A stretch of 64,000 bases of DNA from Sabulibacter ruber (lineage in GTDB: Bacteria > Bacteroidota > Bacteroidia > Cytophagales > Hymenobacteraceae). Below are positions 8,618-16,709 of this stretch, piece by piece. The position numbers and the translations under genes are program-made. The stretch covers positions 1,302,001 to 1,366,000 of the forward strand of contig NZ_JAFFID010000001.1 in the NCBI RefSeq assembly GCF_017355955.1, read 5' to 3'. The stretch's first letter is position 1. The number at the start of each line of letters is the position of its first letter. The notes beneath the pieces were generated by a model. It ran no database searches. It was not told the DNA's origin and worked only from the letters and a program-made list of their open reading frames with translations.

Positions 8618-9817
8618 ATGAATATACACGAGTACCAGGCGAAAGACATTCTGAAACGCTACGGCGTTCGCGTTCAGGAAGGCATCGTGGCAGAGACCCC
8701 CGAAGAGGCGGTAGCCGCTGCTAAGCGTTTAACCGAGGAAACCGGCACTGGCTGGCACGTAATCAAAGCCCAGATTCATGCGGGCGGTCGCGGTAAAGGC
8801 GGCGGGGTGAAATTGGCCAAAAACCTGGAGCAGGTGAAAGACATTGCAAGCCAGATCATTGGCATGCAGTTGGTTACGCACCAAACCGGACCAGAAGGCA
8901 AAAAAGTAAACAAAGTGCTGGTGGCGCAGGATGTATACTATCCAGGCGACTCTGAGCCTAAAGAATATTATGTTTCTATCTTATTAGATAGAGCCAAAGG
9001 CCAAAATGTGATCATGGCGTCTACCGAAGGCGGTATGGACATTGAAGAAGTGGCGGAGCACACCCCTGAGAAAATTTTCAAAGAGTGGATTGACCCAGCA
9101 GTTGGTCTTCGTCCGTTTCAGGCCAATAAGATTGCATTTGCCTTTGGTTTACAAGGCGAGGCGTTCAAAGAATTCACAAAATTCCTGACCAGCCTGTACA
9201 ACGCTTATCTGGACACCGACGCTTCTATGTTTGAGATCAACCCTGTGTTGAAGACCTCAGACAACAAGATCCTGGCCGTTGACGGTAAAGTAGACTTAGA
9301 CGACAACGCTTTGTTCCGTCACAAAGACTTAGCTGACCTGCGCGACTTAGCCGAGGAAGATCCTTTGGAAGTAGAAGCGAGCAAAAGCAACCTGAACTAC
9401 GTGAAGCTGGACGGTAACGTTGGCTGTATGGTGAACGGTGCTGGTCTGGCCATGGCGACGATGGACATCATCAAGCTTTCTGGCGGTGAGCCGGCTAACT
9501 TCCTAGACGTAGGAGGTGGAGCCAACGCGCAAACTGTAGAAGCTGGTTTCCGTCTGATCTTGCAAGACCCTAACGTAAAAGCTATCCTGATCAACATCTT
9601 CGGTGGTATCGTACGTTGCGACCGCGTTGCCAATGGGGTGGTAGAGGCTTACAAAAACATAGGCACTATCAACGTTCCAATCATCGTGCGTCTGCAAGGA
9701 ACCAACGCCGAGGAAGGCGCTCGTATTATTGACGAGTCTGGCCTGAAAGTATACTCTGCCGTAGCCTTGAAAGAAGCTGCTCAGAAAGTAAAAGACGTGT
9801 TGGCTGAACTAGCCTAA
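8618..9817 (+). CDS. sucC: Succinyl-CoA ligase (ADP-forming) beta subunit
   Basis: A full-length 399-residue SucC, the beta subunit that binds nucleotide and CoA with SucD and makes ATP from succinyl-CoA in the TCA cycle. Family hallmarks are the opening [17 protein letters not shown], the ATP-grasp segment [18 protein letters not shown], the metal- and substrate-site SMFEINPV, and the C-terminal [21 protein letters not shown] and [15 protein letters not shown]. sucD is not next to it, which is usual for this group. A consensus promoter lies upstream and a strong terminator directly downstream, so it is probably monocistronic. Confidence 0.97.
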   Translation: MNIHEYQAKDILKRYGVRVQEGIVAETPEEAVAAAKRLTEETGTGWHVIKAQIHAGGRGKGGGVKLAKNLEQVKDIASQIIGMQLVTHQTGPEGKKVNKVLVAQDVYYPGDSEPKEYYVSILLDRAKGQNVIMASTEGGMDIEEVAEHTPEKIFKEWIDPAVGLRPFQANKIAFAFGLQGEAFKEFTKFLTSLYNAYLDTDASMFEINPVLKTSDNKILAVDGKVDLDDNALFRHKDLADLRDLAEEDPLEVEASKSNLNYVKLDGNVGCMVNGAGLAMATMDIIKLSGGEPANFLDVGGGANAQTVEAGFRLILQDPNVKAILINIFGGIVRCDRVANGVVEAYKNIGTINVPIIVRLQGTNAEEGARIIDESGLKVYSAVALKEAAQKVKDVLAELA

Positions 9818-9838
9818 GCATCACCTACTTATCACATC

Positions 9839-9874
9839 AAAATGCCTTCCTGGTAACAGGAGGGCATTTTTTTT
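9839..9874 (+). terminator. sucC terminator
   Basis: The stem AAAATGCCTTCCTG with loop GTAA pairs with CAGGAGGGCATTTT (one mismatch), followed by a run of T. Confidence 0.88.
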
Positions 9875-9944
9875 GCTGTCTGGTGCAACTTTTGCTCCTT
9901 TACTAAGCTCCTTCCCTAAACCATCTGCTACTTAACCCTTACCT

Positions 9945-10787
9945 ATGAAAAAACGAAGTACCCTCTCCCCGTTTCTCTTTTCTCTTCTGCTTTCCTTTGG
10001 CTGCGTTTCCCTTGCCGAGGCCCAAGACAGAGTAGAAGCCAGAACGCTCAGGTTTGACTCTTCCCCTCAGGTGAAACCAGAATACCTGCGTAGTACCCCA
10101 GACAATCCCTACCTTACTCAACTACGCACCACGTACGGGTTAGACAAATTGATTTCCGGCAAGAAAACATATTTTGAACGGGTACAAGCCGTCTGTGCCT
10201 GGGTCCGAAAGCTGTGGGAGCACAACGGCATCAATACGCCCCTTAAAAATGACCCTATCACCATCTTGGAAGAAGCCGCTACCGGCAAGAGCTTCCGGTG
10301 TGTGGAGTACGGGGTAGTGTTGAATGGCGCGCTGAACTCGCTGGGAATACCAGCCCGCACCTTGGCTCTGAAAATGGAACATGCAGACACCATTCAGTAC
10401 GGGGCCGGGCACGTGGTGGCAGAAGCTTACCTGCGCGACCAGAAAAAATGGATTCTGGTAGATGGGCAGTTTGACGTCATTCCTACCCTCAAAGGAAAAC
10501 CCCTGAATGCCGTAGAAATGCACCAGACCCTTGCCGCAGGCTCTCCAAACCTGCAGGTAGTTTCTTTCTCAGGCACGCAAGCCACCGACTATTTCCAGTG
10601 GATTGCTCCGTACCCCTTTTACTTTGACACCCGTCTTGATAACCGCTACGGCATAGAGCTGAAGCCCGGGAACATAATTCTAGTACCAACAGGAGCCCAG
10701 AAAATAACGGTTTTCCAGCGCATCAGACCGCTCACTGATTTTACCTACACGCACTCTCTTGCAGACTTCTACCCTACCGTGAAGTAA
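9945..10787 (+). CDS. Secreted transglutaminase-like protein
   Basis: A 280-residue exported protein with a transglutaminase/cysteine-protease fold. The signal peptide is MKKRSTLSPFLFSLLLSFGC, and LSFGC could also act as a lipobox. The catalytic triad is visible as C119 in SFRCVEYG, H156 in GAGHVVAEAY and D173 in ILVDGQFD, with the usual order and spacing. Such domains in bacteria are mostly peptidases or peptide-bond-modifying enzymes, and the substrate is unknown here. It stands alone, 128 bp after the sucC stop and ahead of a 17-bp terminator stem. Confidence 0.82.
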   Translation: MKKRSTLSPFLFSLLLSFGCVSLAEAQDRVEARTLRFDSSPQVKPEYLRSTPDNPYLTQLRTTYGLDKLISGKKTYFERVQAVCAWVRKLWEHNGINTPLKNDPITILEEAATGKSFRCVEYGVVLNGALNSLGIPARTLALKMEHADTIQYGAGHVVAEAYLRDQKKWILVDGQFDVIPTLKGKPLNAVEMHQTLAAGSPNLQVVSFSGTQATDYFQWIAPYPFYFDTRLDNRYGIELKPGNIILVPTGAQKITVFQRIRPLTDFTYTHSLADFYPTVK

Positions 10788-10797
10788 GAACGGCTAT

Positions 10798-10842
10798 AAA
10801 TCAAAAACGGGAGCTCCTGAACAGGGCTCCCGTTTTTGATTT
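10798..10842. terminator. Terminator between transglutaminase-like gene and ohr
   Basis: A perfect 17-bp stem (AAATCAAAAACGGGAGC against its complement) with an 11-base loop lies between convergent genes. Confidence 0.88.
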
Positions 10843-10868
10843 ATTTTAGTGGAAACAGGCTTAAAACT

Positions 10869-11288
10869 TTAGTCAAGCACGTTCAGTTTCACATCTATGT
10901 TGCCTTTGGTACCCACTGAATAAGGGCACACCTCATGCGCCTGGGCTACCAACTCTTCGGCTTTGGCGCGGTCTACGCCGTCTACTTTCACGTCTAGCTG
11001 TACAGACAAACCATAGCGTCCGTCGTCAAACTGGTCCAGGCCTACATGCGCGGTTACGGTTGAGTTTTCATCTAATCTGATCTGCTGTTTGCTGGCTACC
11101 AACTGAAGGGCGCTCTGAAAGCAAGCGGAGTACCCTGCCGCAAACAATTGCTCGGGGTTGGTGGCTCCGCCTTTACCCCCCAAGCCTTCGGGCAAGCGCA
11201 CGGGCATGTCAATGATTCCGTCTGTTGATTTAACCTGGCCATTGCGGCCTCCGGTGGCGGTTACCTCCGCCGTGTACACTCTTTTCAT
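10869..11288 (-). CDS. ohr: Organic hydroperoxide resistance protein (Ohr/OsmC family)
   Basis: A 139-residue Ohr-type peroxidase that reduces organic hydroperoxides with a pair of reactive cysteines. The first is in the helix GYSACFQSALQLVA (about residue 55) and the second is in EVCPYSVGTKGNIDVKL near the C-terminus. The opening VYTAEVTATGGRNGQV and the length match the Ohr subgroup rather than the longer OsmC. It is cytoplasmic. No ohrR regulator is beside it. Upstream lies an AT-rich leader and then the divergent tRNA-Arg promoter. Confidence 0.92.
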   Translation of the reverse strand: MKRVYTAEVTATGGRNGQVKSTDGIIDMPVRLPEGLGGKGGATNPEQLFAAGYSACFQSALQLVASKQQIRLDENSTVTAHVGLDQFDDGRYGLSVQLDVKVDGVDRAKAEELVAQAHEVCPYSVGTKGNIDVKLNVLD

Positions 11289-11425
11289 AGTTAGTTTCTT
11301 TGGTGATAAACTGACACAGTATCTTATGCTAAACTATTTCAGTCCGAAAATGTTAGCCCCGCCCTTCCTTTCTTCTCTGATTTTGCCTGCTTTTTGAAAA
11401 AGCAGGCAAAAAACACCCACAGTAC

Positions 11426-11456
11426 TTTCTTTCTTTACGGGCATTTCCTACATTTG
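11426..11456 (+). promoter_or_regulatory. Promoter of tRNA-Arg
   Basis: TTTC at 11426-11429, a 19-bp spacer and TACATTTG at 11449-11456, an exact TAnnTTTG. The mature tRNA begins 15 bases downstream. Confidence 0.65.
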
Positions 11457-11470
11457 CCCTCGCAATTCCG

Positions 11471-11545
11471 GGCCACGTAGTACAACGGATAGTATTGGAG
11501 TTTCCGAAGCTCTCGATCCTGGTTCGATTCCAGGCGTGGCCACCA
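11471..11545 (+). tRNA. tRNA-Arg (anticodon CCG)
   Basis: The acceptor stem GGCCACG (11471-11477) pairs with CGTGGCC (11535-11541), followed by discriminator A and an encoded CCA. The D-arm is GTAC..GTAT, the anticodon loop is TTCCGAA (anticodon CCG, reading CGG) and the T-arm is CCTGG-TTCGATT-CCAGG. It marks the left border of the AT-rich accessory island. I saw no second copy of its 3' end within the window. Confidence 0.92.
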
Positions 11546-11552
11546 CAACAGA

Positions 11553-11587
11553 AAGCCCTCTCAGTTTAATGCTGGGAGGGCTTTTTT
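11553..11587 (+). terminator. tRNA-Arg terminator
   Basis: AAGCCCTCTCAG pairs with CTGGGAGGGCTT, followed by a T run. Confidence 0.85.
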
Positions 11588-11963
11588 GCTGATACAGTGA
11601 TAGGGATTGCCCAATCTTGGGAGGGCGGTATAGGCCGGTAAGGACGCAAAGAAAGCCTATACGTTTACCAATGCTAAAGTTACTCCACCTATAGAGCAGC
11701 GGTTTCTCGGCCGTGGTAGAAGCTCAGAGGGGTTAGGCTTAGATGAATGTCCTGTTACTTGAGAACTGTACATCCAAACTTCTTAAAAGCAGCCATAGAT
11801 GAAGCCTGTATACCCGCTGTTTATCTTCCTCGGTTCATCACCAGTATTCTGAAAAATCAGAAAATCATGCATACGGTTGGCTTTCTTACCGAAAGATTAG
11901 CTAAAAGGCGGCGAGACCATTGGCCGATGCATAGTGTCTACATGATTAGATAAGCCTATTCTA
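11588..11963. other. Island left margin, no gene seen
   Basis: 376 bases with no supported gene. The one open plus-strand frame (11747-11953) has no promoter, no motif and an atypical composition. No clear attC site or tRNA remnant is seen here. Confidence 0.5.
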
Positions 11964-12467
11964 TCATAACCAATATAAGTTCCCCTTAGAGCTTATTAGC
12001 TTTTCGATAAACTCTTCAAGTGAGTCACATATTTTCATCCAGTTTGCAGGTACATCATCATGGTAGCAATCAAGGATATCATAGGTTCCCTTAGGATATG
12101 TCCTGAAGGCAATGAAGTCACCGTTTCCAATAATGCTGCAGAATACTATCAAAGAGCTATCCCAATCTTCCTCATATGATTCTTTCAGAAATCTAGTCTC
12201 TTTGTTTACCTCTTCCGCTCCGTAGAAACTGAATCCACCTATATCTTCAAACTGGAATAATGTAAACCCGTTGAAATTCCTTAGTAAGGAGATATAATCC
12301 TCTGGGATACTTACTTCATCTATGTTAACATGCCATGTAAGTTCTTCTTCAGATGCACCTGCTTTATTAGTAAAGCTAACTTCAAGTCCTTCAAAGTTTT
12401 CTACCTTCTTATTAGATTCAAATAGAGCCTTTAATATGTCTAGTGTTTCTGGACGCACTTTTTTCAA
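11964..12467 (-). CDS. SMI1/KNR4 (SUKH) family protein, TTG start
   Basis: A 167-residue soluble acidic protein of the SUKH superfamily. The conserved core is visible as IPEDYISLLRNFNGF, then a strand with FYGAEEVNKETRFL, then IVFCSIIGNGDFIAFRTYP and the terminal helix ICDSLEEFIEKLIS. SUKH proteins are frequently immunity proteins against secreted nuclease or deaminase toxins, but no toxin gene is in the window. The only available start is TTG at 12467, because an in-frame TGA lies just upstream. No clear attC separates it from the next gene, so it is either the last cassette or has lost its site. Confidence 0.75.
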   Translation of the reverse strand: MKKVRPETLDILKALFESNKKVENFEGLEVSFTNKAGASEEELTWHVNIDEVSIPEDYISLLRNFNGFTLFQFEDIGGFSFYGAEEVNKETRFLKESYEEDWDSSLIVFCSIIGNGDFIAFRTYPKGTYDILDCYHDDVPANWMKICDSLEEFIEKLISSKGNLYWL

Positions 12468-12491
12468 TAAAAATGGCTTATATCAATCGGG

Positions 12492-13598
12492 CTACAAAGT
12501 GCTATGATGCTTTTGAGGTGATGTTATAGCCGTTTTAGGCTGCTTAACAGTTTTATCCTGAAGGTTTAAAGCCTTCTTTACAGCTTTATACTGCGCGTCA
12601 ATGACTGCCTGGTTATGCCCGTGAGCAGCACCCGGTACCAACACGAACTCTTTCTTCGGAGCCTTCACTTTGTCAAAATACGCTTGGGTAAGCTCTTTAG
12701 CGGTTAAGATATCTTCCTCTCCCTGGATGAAGTATACCGGAGTTTTATAGTGTAACCCATCCTTCATAAAATTTACGCCAGCCTCCATGGGTTTAATTCC
12801 CATTGCTTTATGGCCGGCAAAGTATAGAAAAGAATAATCATCCCCGTTATACCTGTCGTTGGCATCTTTCTCATTGTCGTAAGCACTTGTTACTTTCCAC
12901 CAATTGGCAGGGGCAGGCACAGAATTCTGCCGCTCATACTTTTTGATGATGCGCATGAGCTGGCCTGATTTTCTGGCATCCTCATATGGAGGAGGACCCA
13001 ATGTTGCCAATTTGTCTAAAGATTCCTGGTCTTTGGCCGCCTGAGCTAATTTAGACACGGTATTAAACGCGTTTAGAAATCCTTCCTTCCAATCAACTAC
13101 TTGTGAATGGCCTATATAGGCATCAAAAAGGTCCGGGCGCTTTAAGGCCATGTTGGCTCCCAGCACTGAACCCCAGGATGTCCCTATAAGGGTTATTTTC
13201 TTCTTCCTGAGGTGGTTTATAAGGTACTCAGAAAGCTCAATCCCGTCGGTTGTCATTTGCTCAACAGTCAGAGGGGTCTTCATCCAGTACTCTTCGGTTA
13301 CCGGATCGGGGGCATTCTTGCCAAAGGTTCTTCCTGCTCCCCGCTGATCCCAATACACCAGCACAAATTCTTTTTTCCAGGAGCCATAGATAGCGTCATC
13401 ATACTGGCTCATGGTGCTGCCCGGTCCGCCATGCAGGAACAGAATAACAGGCTTAGATCTGTCTTCTCCGCTGATGGTAACCCACTGCCCTATACCGCCA
13501 ATGGTAACGAATTTTTCTTCATTAATGGATTTTGTTTGCGCGGCCAATCTGCCTGCAACGAAGCAAAGAAGTAGAATCAGAAAAGTGGCATTCTTCAT
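12492..13598 (-). CDS. Secreted alpha/beta hydrolase, proline iminopeptidase-like
   Basis: The start is the ATG that opens a signal peptide (MKNATFLILLLCFVAGRLAAQ); the frame extends further upstream but without character. The 368-residue product has the oxyanion motif FLHGGPGS (residues 54-61), the nucleophile elbow GTSWGS with S141, an acid in QGEEDILTA and a histidine in PGAAHGHNQ. The pattern VYWDQRGAGRTFG is that of prolyl aminopeptidase-type hydrolases (family S33). Exported location is inferred from the signal peptide. The gene is the second from the island's left end, and its own attC is not distinct. Confidence 0.8.
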   Translation of the reverse strand: MKNATFLILLLCFVAGRLAAQTKSINEEKFVTIGGIGQWVTISGEDRSKPVILFLHGGPGSTMSQYDDAIYGSWKKEFVLVYWDQRGAGRTFGKNAPDPVTEEYWMKTPLTVEQMTTDGIELSEYLINHLRKKKITLIGTSWGSVLGANMALKRPDLFDAYIGHSQVVDWKEGFLNAFNTVSKLAQAAKDQESLDKLATLGPPPYEDARKSGQLMRIIKKYERQNSVPAPANWWKVTSAYDNEKDANDRYNGDDYSFLYFAGHKAMGIKPMEAGVNFMKDGLHYKTPVYFIQGEEDILTAKELTQAYFDKVKAPKKEFVLVPGAAHGHNQAVIDAQYKAVKKALNLQDKTVKQPKTAITSPQKHHSTL

Positions 13599-13638
13599 AT
13601 TGTACTGGGTTCCTGAATAGATAATTAGGGATTGCGGG

Positions 13639-13731
13639 TTACAAGTTAAAAAATTGGCTACATCATTTTTCAGCTTGCACAAGCTGAGGCTGTAGAAGCA
13701 CGAACTTGTGAAACTGTACTAGTGGTTATGA
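13639..13731. other. Possible degenerate attC site
   Basis: The right end has GTTATGA (13725-13731) overlapping the stop codon of the upstream gene, as in the other sites. TTACAAGTT (13639-13647) can pair with AACTTGTGA (13703-13711), and a perfect 16-base palindrome (CAGCTTG-CA-CAAGCTG) lies inside at 13671-13686. The left heptamer has lost its AAC, so recombination would not be expected. Confidence 0.35.
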
Positions 13732-14256
13732 AGAGCCGAAAAGCTTTTGCCACCACGTCCGCCCCCCTTTTGGCAAGTTTCTGGTATCAGTAGTTTTTCT
13801 TTCCGCCTCGTCAAGTAAGACAGTAGGTATCGTATTTTTGAAAAAATAAAGTGTCGTTGAGTTTTCTAATTTAGGGTTCGCAATAACCCCATCCTTTACA
13901 AGCTCATAAAACTCGCGTTCAATTCTCTCTTTGTCTTTATATGCTGGATACTTATTGCGCTGATTTTCGATAAATTTTGTTAGTCTCCATAAGTCAAACC
14001 CATCGTGTCTTGGTTCTGGAAAATATGCGAAGTCAAAGTCCACAATCTTGTCTTTAAAATGCGCAGCTAAACCAATTCCATGAAAAGCATAAAAGTAAAG
14101 TCCTTCGTCCAATAATTTTCCTGTCTGTTCATAAACTCCGTTATGCCAACCTTCAAGAATATCATTGACTTGGTATTTGTCTTTGAAAATGTGAACGGCT
14201 TTATCAGCGCCTATCTGATAGTCCCTAATTATGTCTACAAGGGTAATGTTCGTCAT
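13726..14256 (-). CDS. Cassette protein, hypothetical (DUF6896-like)
   Basis: A 176-residue soluble protein. The central stretch FYAFHGIGLAAHFKDKIVDFDF followed by HDGFDLWRL looks like the small family named DUF6896, but I hold this match only tentatively. Such proteins often appear near polymorphic toxin and immunity loci and have no known chemistry. Its TAA stop lies inside the next GTT-type heptamer, typical for this array. The start is a normal ATG about 20 bases from attC at 14276. Confidence 0.55.
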   Translation of the reverse strand: MTNITLVDIIRDYQIGADKAVHIFKDKYQVNDILEGWHNGVYEQTGKLLDEGLYFYAFHGIGLAAHFKDKIVDFDFAYFPEPRHDGFDLWRLTKFIENQRNKYPAYKDKERIEREFYELVKDGVIANPKLENSTTLYFFKNTIPTVLLDEAERKTTDTRNLPKGGRTWWQKLFGSS

Positions 14257-14275
14257 TTAAATAATTAGTTACTTA

Positions 14276-14330
14276 AACTAACCTGCGGCCTAGACCGTCG
14301 GCCGATGTTGGCGTTTACAAGTTGTTAGCG
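14276..14330 (-). other. attC site (short)
   Basis: Core heptamers AACTAAC (14276-14282) and GTTAGCG (14324-14330), 55 bp. It shares the GACCGTCGGCCGATG-TTGGCGTTTAC core with sites at 18174, 21259, 21776 and 22366, but lacks the left half of the long stem, so it may be a truncated site. Confidence 0.6.
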
Positions 14331-14911
14331 GTAGTGCTTTTTGTCAATTCTATTTTCATGCCTTCCCATGTTGTGGTCAGTGGGAAGTATTCTGCATGCC
14401 AGCATTTGTGAAAATATTCAAAGTTGGCTATATCATGTATGATTGTTTTTCTGAGCTTTTCCTTCGCTTTGGTTAATCCGCTTTTGGTCCAATAGCCTCC
14501 TAGTTTATGGCCAGACATATAATTTAAACTAAAAAGAGGAATGCCTTTAATGTCATCCAAACGCCAGTGCATATTGCTAATACTGTTTGGTGGAATATGA
14601 AACTGAGCCCCATCCAAACCATTTAGTTGGTCAATTGAATCTAATTCTGGGGTTAGATTGAAGATATTTAAATGGACTTTTATATACCTATCGCCCCTTG
14701 CCACATACAAATCTACAATTTGTAGTTCTCCATCAATAAACCGACATAATTCATAATTAAAATCTCCGTGTTCATTTCTCCCGTACCATGCGGTTGAAAA
14801 AGGGGACTTCTTAAATCCAAGCTTCTCTAAAGAAGGAATTGCGCTTTCAGTAACTATCTTATTCCGAATTGTCAGAAGTTCTTTATCAGTAGATTTGTAA
14901 AATAACCCCAT
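14315..14911 (-). CDS. Cassette protein, hypothetical
   Basis: A 198-residue soluble protein that I do not recognise. It opens MGLFYKSTDKELLTIRN and has aromatic-rich mixed alpha/beta sequence (TAWYGRNEHGDFNYELCRF, then a KVHLNIFNLTPELD segment). The closest impression is of DUF4304-like proteins, unproven. The last residues (TANNL) and the TAA stop are encoded by the attC core at 14324-14330, so the reading frame runs into the recombination site. No signal peptide or membrane segment is visible. Confidence 0.6.
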   Translation of the reverse strand: MGLFYKSTDKELLTIRNKIVTESAIPSLEKLGFKKSPFSTAWYGRNEHGDFNYELCRFIDGELQIVDLYVARGDRYIKVHLNIFNLTPELDSIDQLNGLDGAQFHIPPNSISNMHWRLDDIKGIPLFSLNYMSGHKLGGYWTKSGLTKAKEKLRKTIIHDIANFEYFHKCWHAEYFPLTTTWEGMKIELTKSTTANNL

Positions 14912-14941
14912 TGATTCTTCAATATTCTATTTATGCATTAC

Positions 14942-15010
14942 CGCTAAGGTATGGTGCAGCCGAAGCCCGAAGCGTAGCGAGGGTAAAGGCTGCCCTTTGC
15001 TACATGACTT
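14942..15010 (-). other. Degenerate attC site
   Basis: GCAGCCGAAGCCC pairs with GGGTAAAGGCTGC. The outer boxes are CGCTAAG (14942-14948), where AAC has become AAG, and a right box reduced to ACTTAAT. The inner AAGCCCG-AGCG-AGCGAGGG segment is similar to that of the intact site at 23033. The changed G of the GTT cleavage triplet makes it probably inactive. Confidence 0.5.
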
Positions 15011-15833
15011 AATTTTTTAGCTTAACTCTTACGGGTTTGCCTTCAACTATGCCTTCGGCAAATATCTCCCCCTGCTCACTGTCAACTGATACCTTGTCAA
15101 AGCGTTGCTCAATGACAACAGCACCTGTCGTGTCAACTACGTACCACTTCTCATCTTCCTTCATTATCAATCCGTGGTACCAGTTAAAGTCTCCTATCCC
15201 CCTATAGTTATAAGGTGCTATTATTTCTCCTTTATAGTTGATAAACCCATATTTTTCCCCCTTCTCTATTACGGCCACATCATTTTTGAACTCCCATATG
15301 CTGTCAAAAGGAATGGTGGAAATCGGCTCTTGCTGTTTATTAATCAGGTAGAATTTATCATGCTGCTTTACAATAGCTGTTCCTTTGTAAAAAGGGGCTG
15401 CAAATTGGTATTTAGGCCCAACAAGCCAATTCCCCTTATTGTCTACAAACCCATAAAGCGAATCCTTTAAGACTAATGCAGAGTTATCAGAAATTTTCAC
15501 ATCATCGAACTGGGGTCTGAACAGCACCCTGCCTTTGGCATCAATTAACCCATACTTGTTAAATTCATGGCCTACAGCGTCTCCTTCATAACTTCTTCCG
15601 CCAGAGTCCACCAGAATTAACCCGTATTCTTGCCAATCTTCTATAAAATCAAATTGCGCCTTCAATATCACATTTCCGCTTGAATCAACAAGCCCTTGTT
15701 TTCCCTTATCCTCGTAGATGTAGATACTCTCACTTATGCCACCTATTACCCGTCTAAACTCCACTTCTTTATCATCTGCTACGCTACAAGAAGCGATGAT
15801 AAAAAGGAGCATAATTAGGAACAAATTTTTCAT
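15009..15833 (-). CDS. WG-repeat lipoprotein
   Basis: A 274-residue lipoprotein. The signal peptide ends in the lipobox IIASC, giving an acylated cysteine near residue 16. The body is a string of WG/KWG-type repeats of about 25-40 residues: GKQGLVDSSGNVILKAQFD, YGLIDAKGRVLFRPQFD, YGFVDNKGNWLVGPKYQF, YGFINYKGEIIAPYNY and WYVVDTTGAVVIEQRFD. WG repeats form surface-exposed beta structures with presumed binding roles. It is a plausible outer-surface binder, with unknown ligand. It is one cassette of the array. Confidence 0.8.
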   Translation of the reverse strand: MKNLFLIMLLFIIASCSVADDKEVEFRRVIGGISESIYIYEDKGKQGLVDSSGNVILKAQFDFIEDWQEYGLILVDSGGRSYEGDAVGHEFNKYGLIDAKGRVLFRPQFDDVKISDNSALVLKDSLYGFVDNKGNWLVGPKYQFAAPFYKGTAIVKQHDKFYLINKQQEPISTIPFDSIWEFKNDVAVIEKGEKYGFINYKGEIIAPYNYRGIGDFNWYHGLIMKEDEKWYVVDTTGAVVIEQRFDKVSVDSEQGEIFAEGIVEGKPVRVKLKN

Positions 15834-15846
15834 TGCTTGTTATGAC

Positions 15847-15939
15847 ATGTAACGGTCTCGTGTATGGGCAGTAGCTGATTAAAAGCGAAGACTTTTGATT
15901 TATTACTTCACCCACTATTACCCATACACATTGTTATCG
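15847..15939 (-). other. attC site
   Basis: Cores ATGTAAC (15847-15853) and GTTATCG (15933-15939), 93 bp. The stem GTGTATGGGCAGTAG pairs with CACTATTACCCATACAC across a central hairpin. The stop codon of the upstream gene lies in the right core. Confidence 0.7.
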
Positions 15940-16533
15940 GTTCGGGCCTTTATTCAAACTACTTTTCAATTTCATTGTCAGCTTCATAATCACCGGTCTG
16001 ATAAATCCATAGGTAAGAATTCCAATAGCTGCCAATATGAGAATAAAAAAGGTGGGTAATATTGCTCCAAATGTATAGGTCATGCCAAGAATGAAGCCTA
16101 AGATGAACTCAGCGTAATATATTGGAATTATTAAGCTGAGCACTAATATGATGTAAGGAACATTATCTAAAAAGGCAGTGTATCCATTCGTGAATGAAGT
16201 TGCTATCAAAACCCCTAAGCCCAAACCTGTTATAAAAAGTCTTAAAGCCTGTCTTTGCAGATTGTTCGTTGGCTGTCCCTGTGAAGATTGTTTGCCAATT
16301 CTCTTTTCCGTCTTGTCTATAAGAAACCATGTAAGAGTTGGAAGTATCAATCCGTTCCACCAGTTGGAGATAGCAGGCAGGTTTTGTTGTTGTAGAATAT
16401 GATGACTGGCGACACCACCATGAAAATGCTCACAGATAAGTAAGGAGAGAACAAAAACAGTTACAATACCTGTAAGAAGGACATTGATATTTGACCTGCT
16501 TTGTCTTCGAGCAATCTCTTGATTTATCATCAT
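15934..16533 (-). CDS. Cassette membrane protein, hypothetical
   Basis: A 199-residue integral membrane protein with about five hydrophobic segments (roughly residues 17-35, 48-65, 85-105, 118-145 and 150-180), a basic N-terminus and a basic C-terminal tail (KLKSSLNKGPNR). A cytoplasmic-looking loop (KTEKRIGKQSSQGQ) lies between segments two and three. I recognise no family. The final arginine codon and the TAA stop are in the attC right core. Start codon is ATG, preceded by about 30 bases of leader. Confidence 0.6.
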   Translation of the reverse strand: MMINQEIARRQSRSNINVLLTGIVTVFVLSLLICEHFHGGVASHHILQQQNLPAISNWWNGLILPTLTWFLIDKTEKRIGKQSSQGQPTNNLQRQALRLFITGLGLGVLIATSFTNGYTAFLDNVPYIILVLSLIIPIYYAEFILGFILGMTYTFGAILPTFFILILAAIGILTYGFIRPVIMKLTMKLKSSLNKGPNR

Positions 16534-16564
16534 TTTCTATCTTCCTTTTAATTGTCTGCTTGAC

Positions 16565-16709
16565 CGATAACGGTCAAGGGCTATGCGTCCATTCCCTCAT
16601 TCTTTGTTTGGTCATCCGGAGCAAGTGTTAAATAGCTATCAAAAAGCCGAATATATTTCCACCCGCCATGACGCAAAGCCAATGTTGTATACCGCTTTAT
16701 CGGTTATTT
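16565..16709 (-). other. attC site (long)
   Basis: Cores CGATAAC (16565-16571) and GTTATTT (16703-16709), 145 bp, near the upper limit known for attC. The inner stem GGGCTATGCGTC pairs with GACGCAAAGCC. The outer CCGATAAC pairs with the ATCGGTTAT end. Confidence 0.65.

Noticed and set aside
11747..11953. Open plus-strand frame near the island left border
   Set aside because: Short, no promoter, no motif and opposite to the orientation of all cassette genes.
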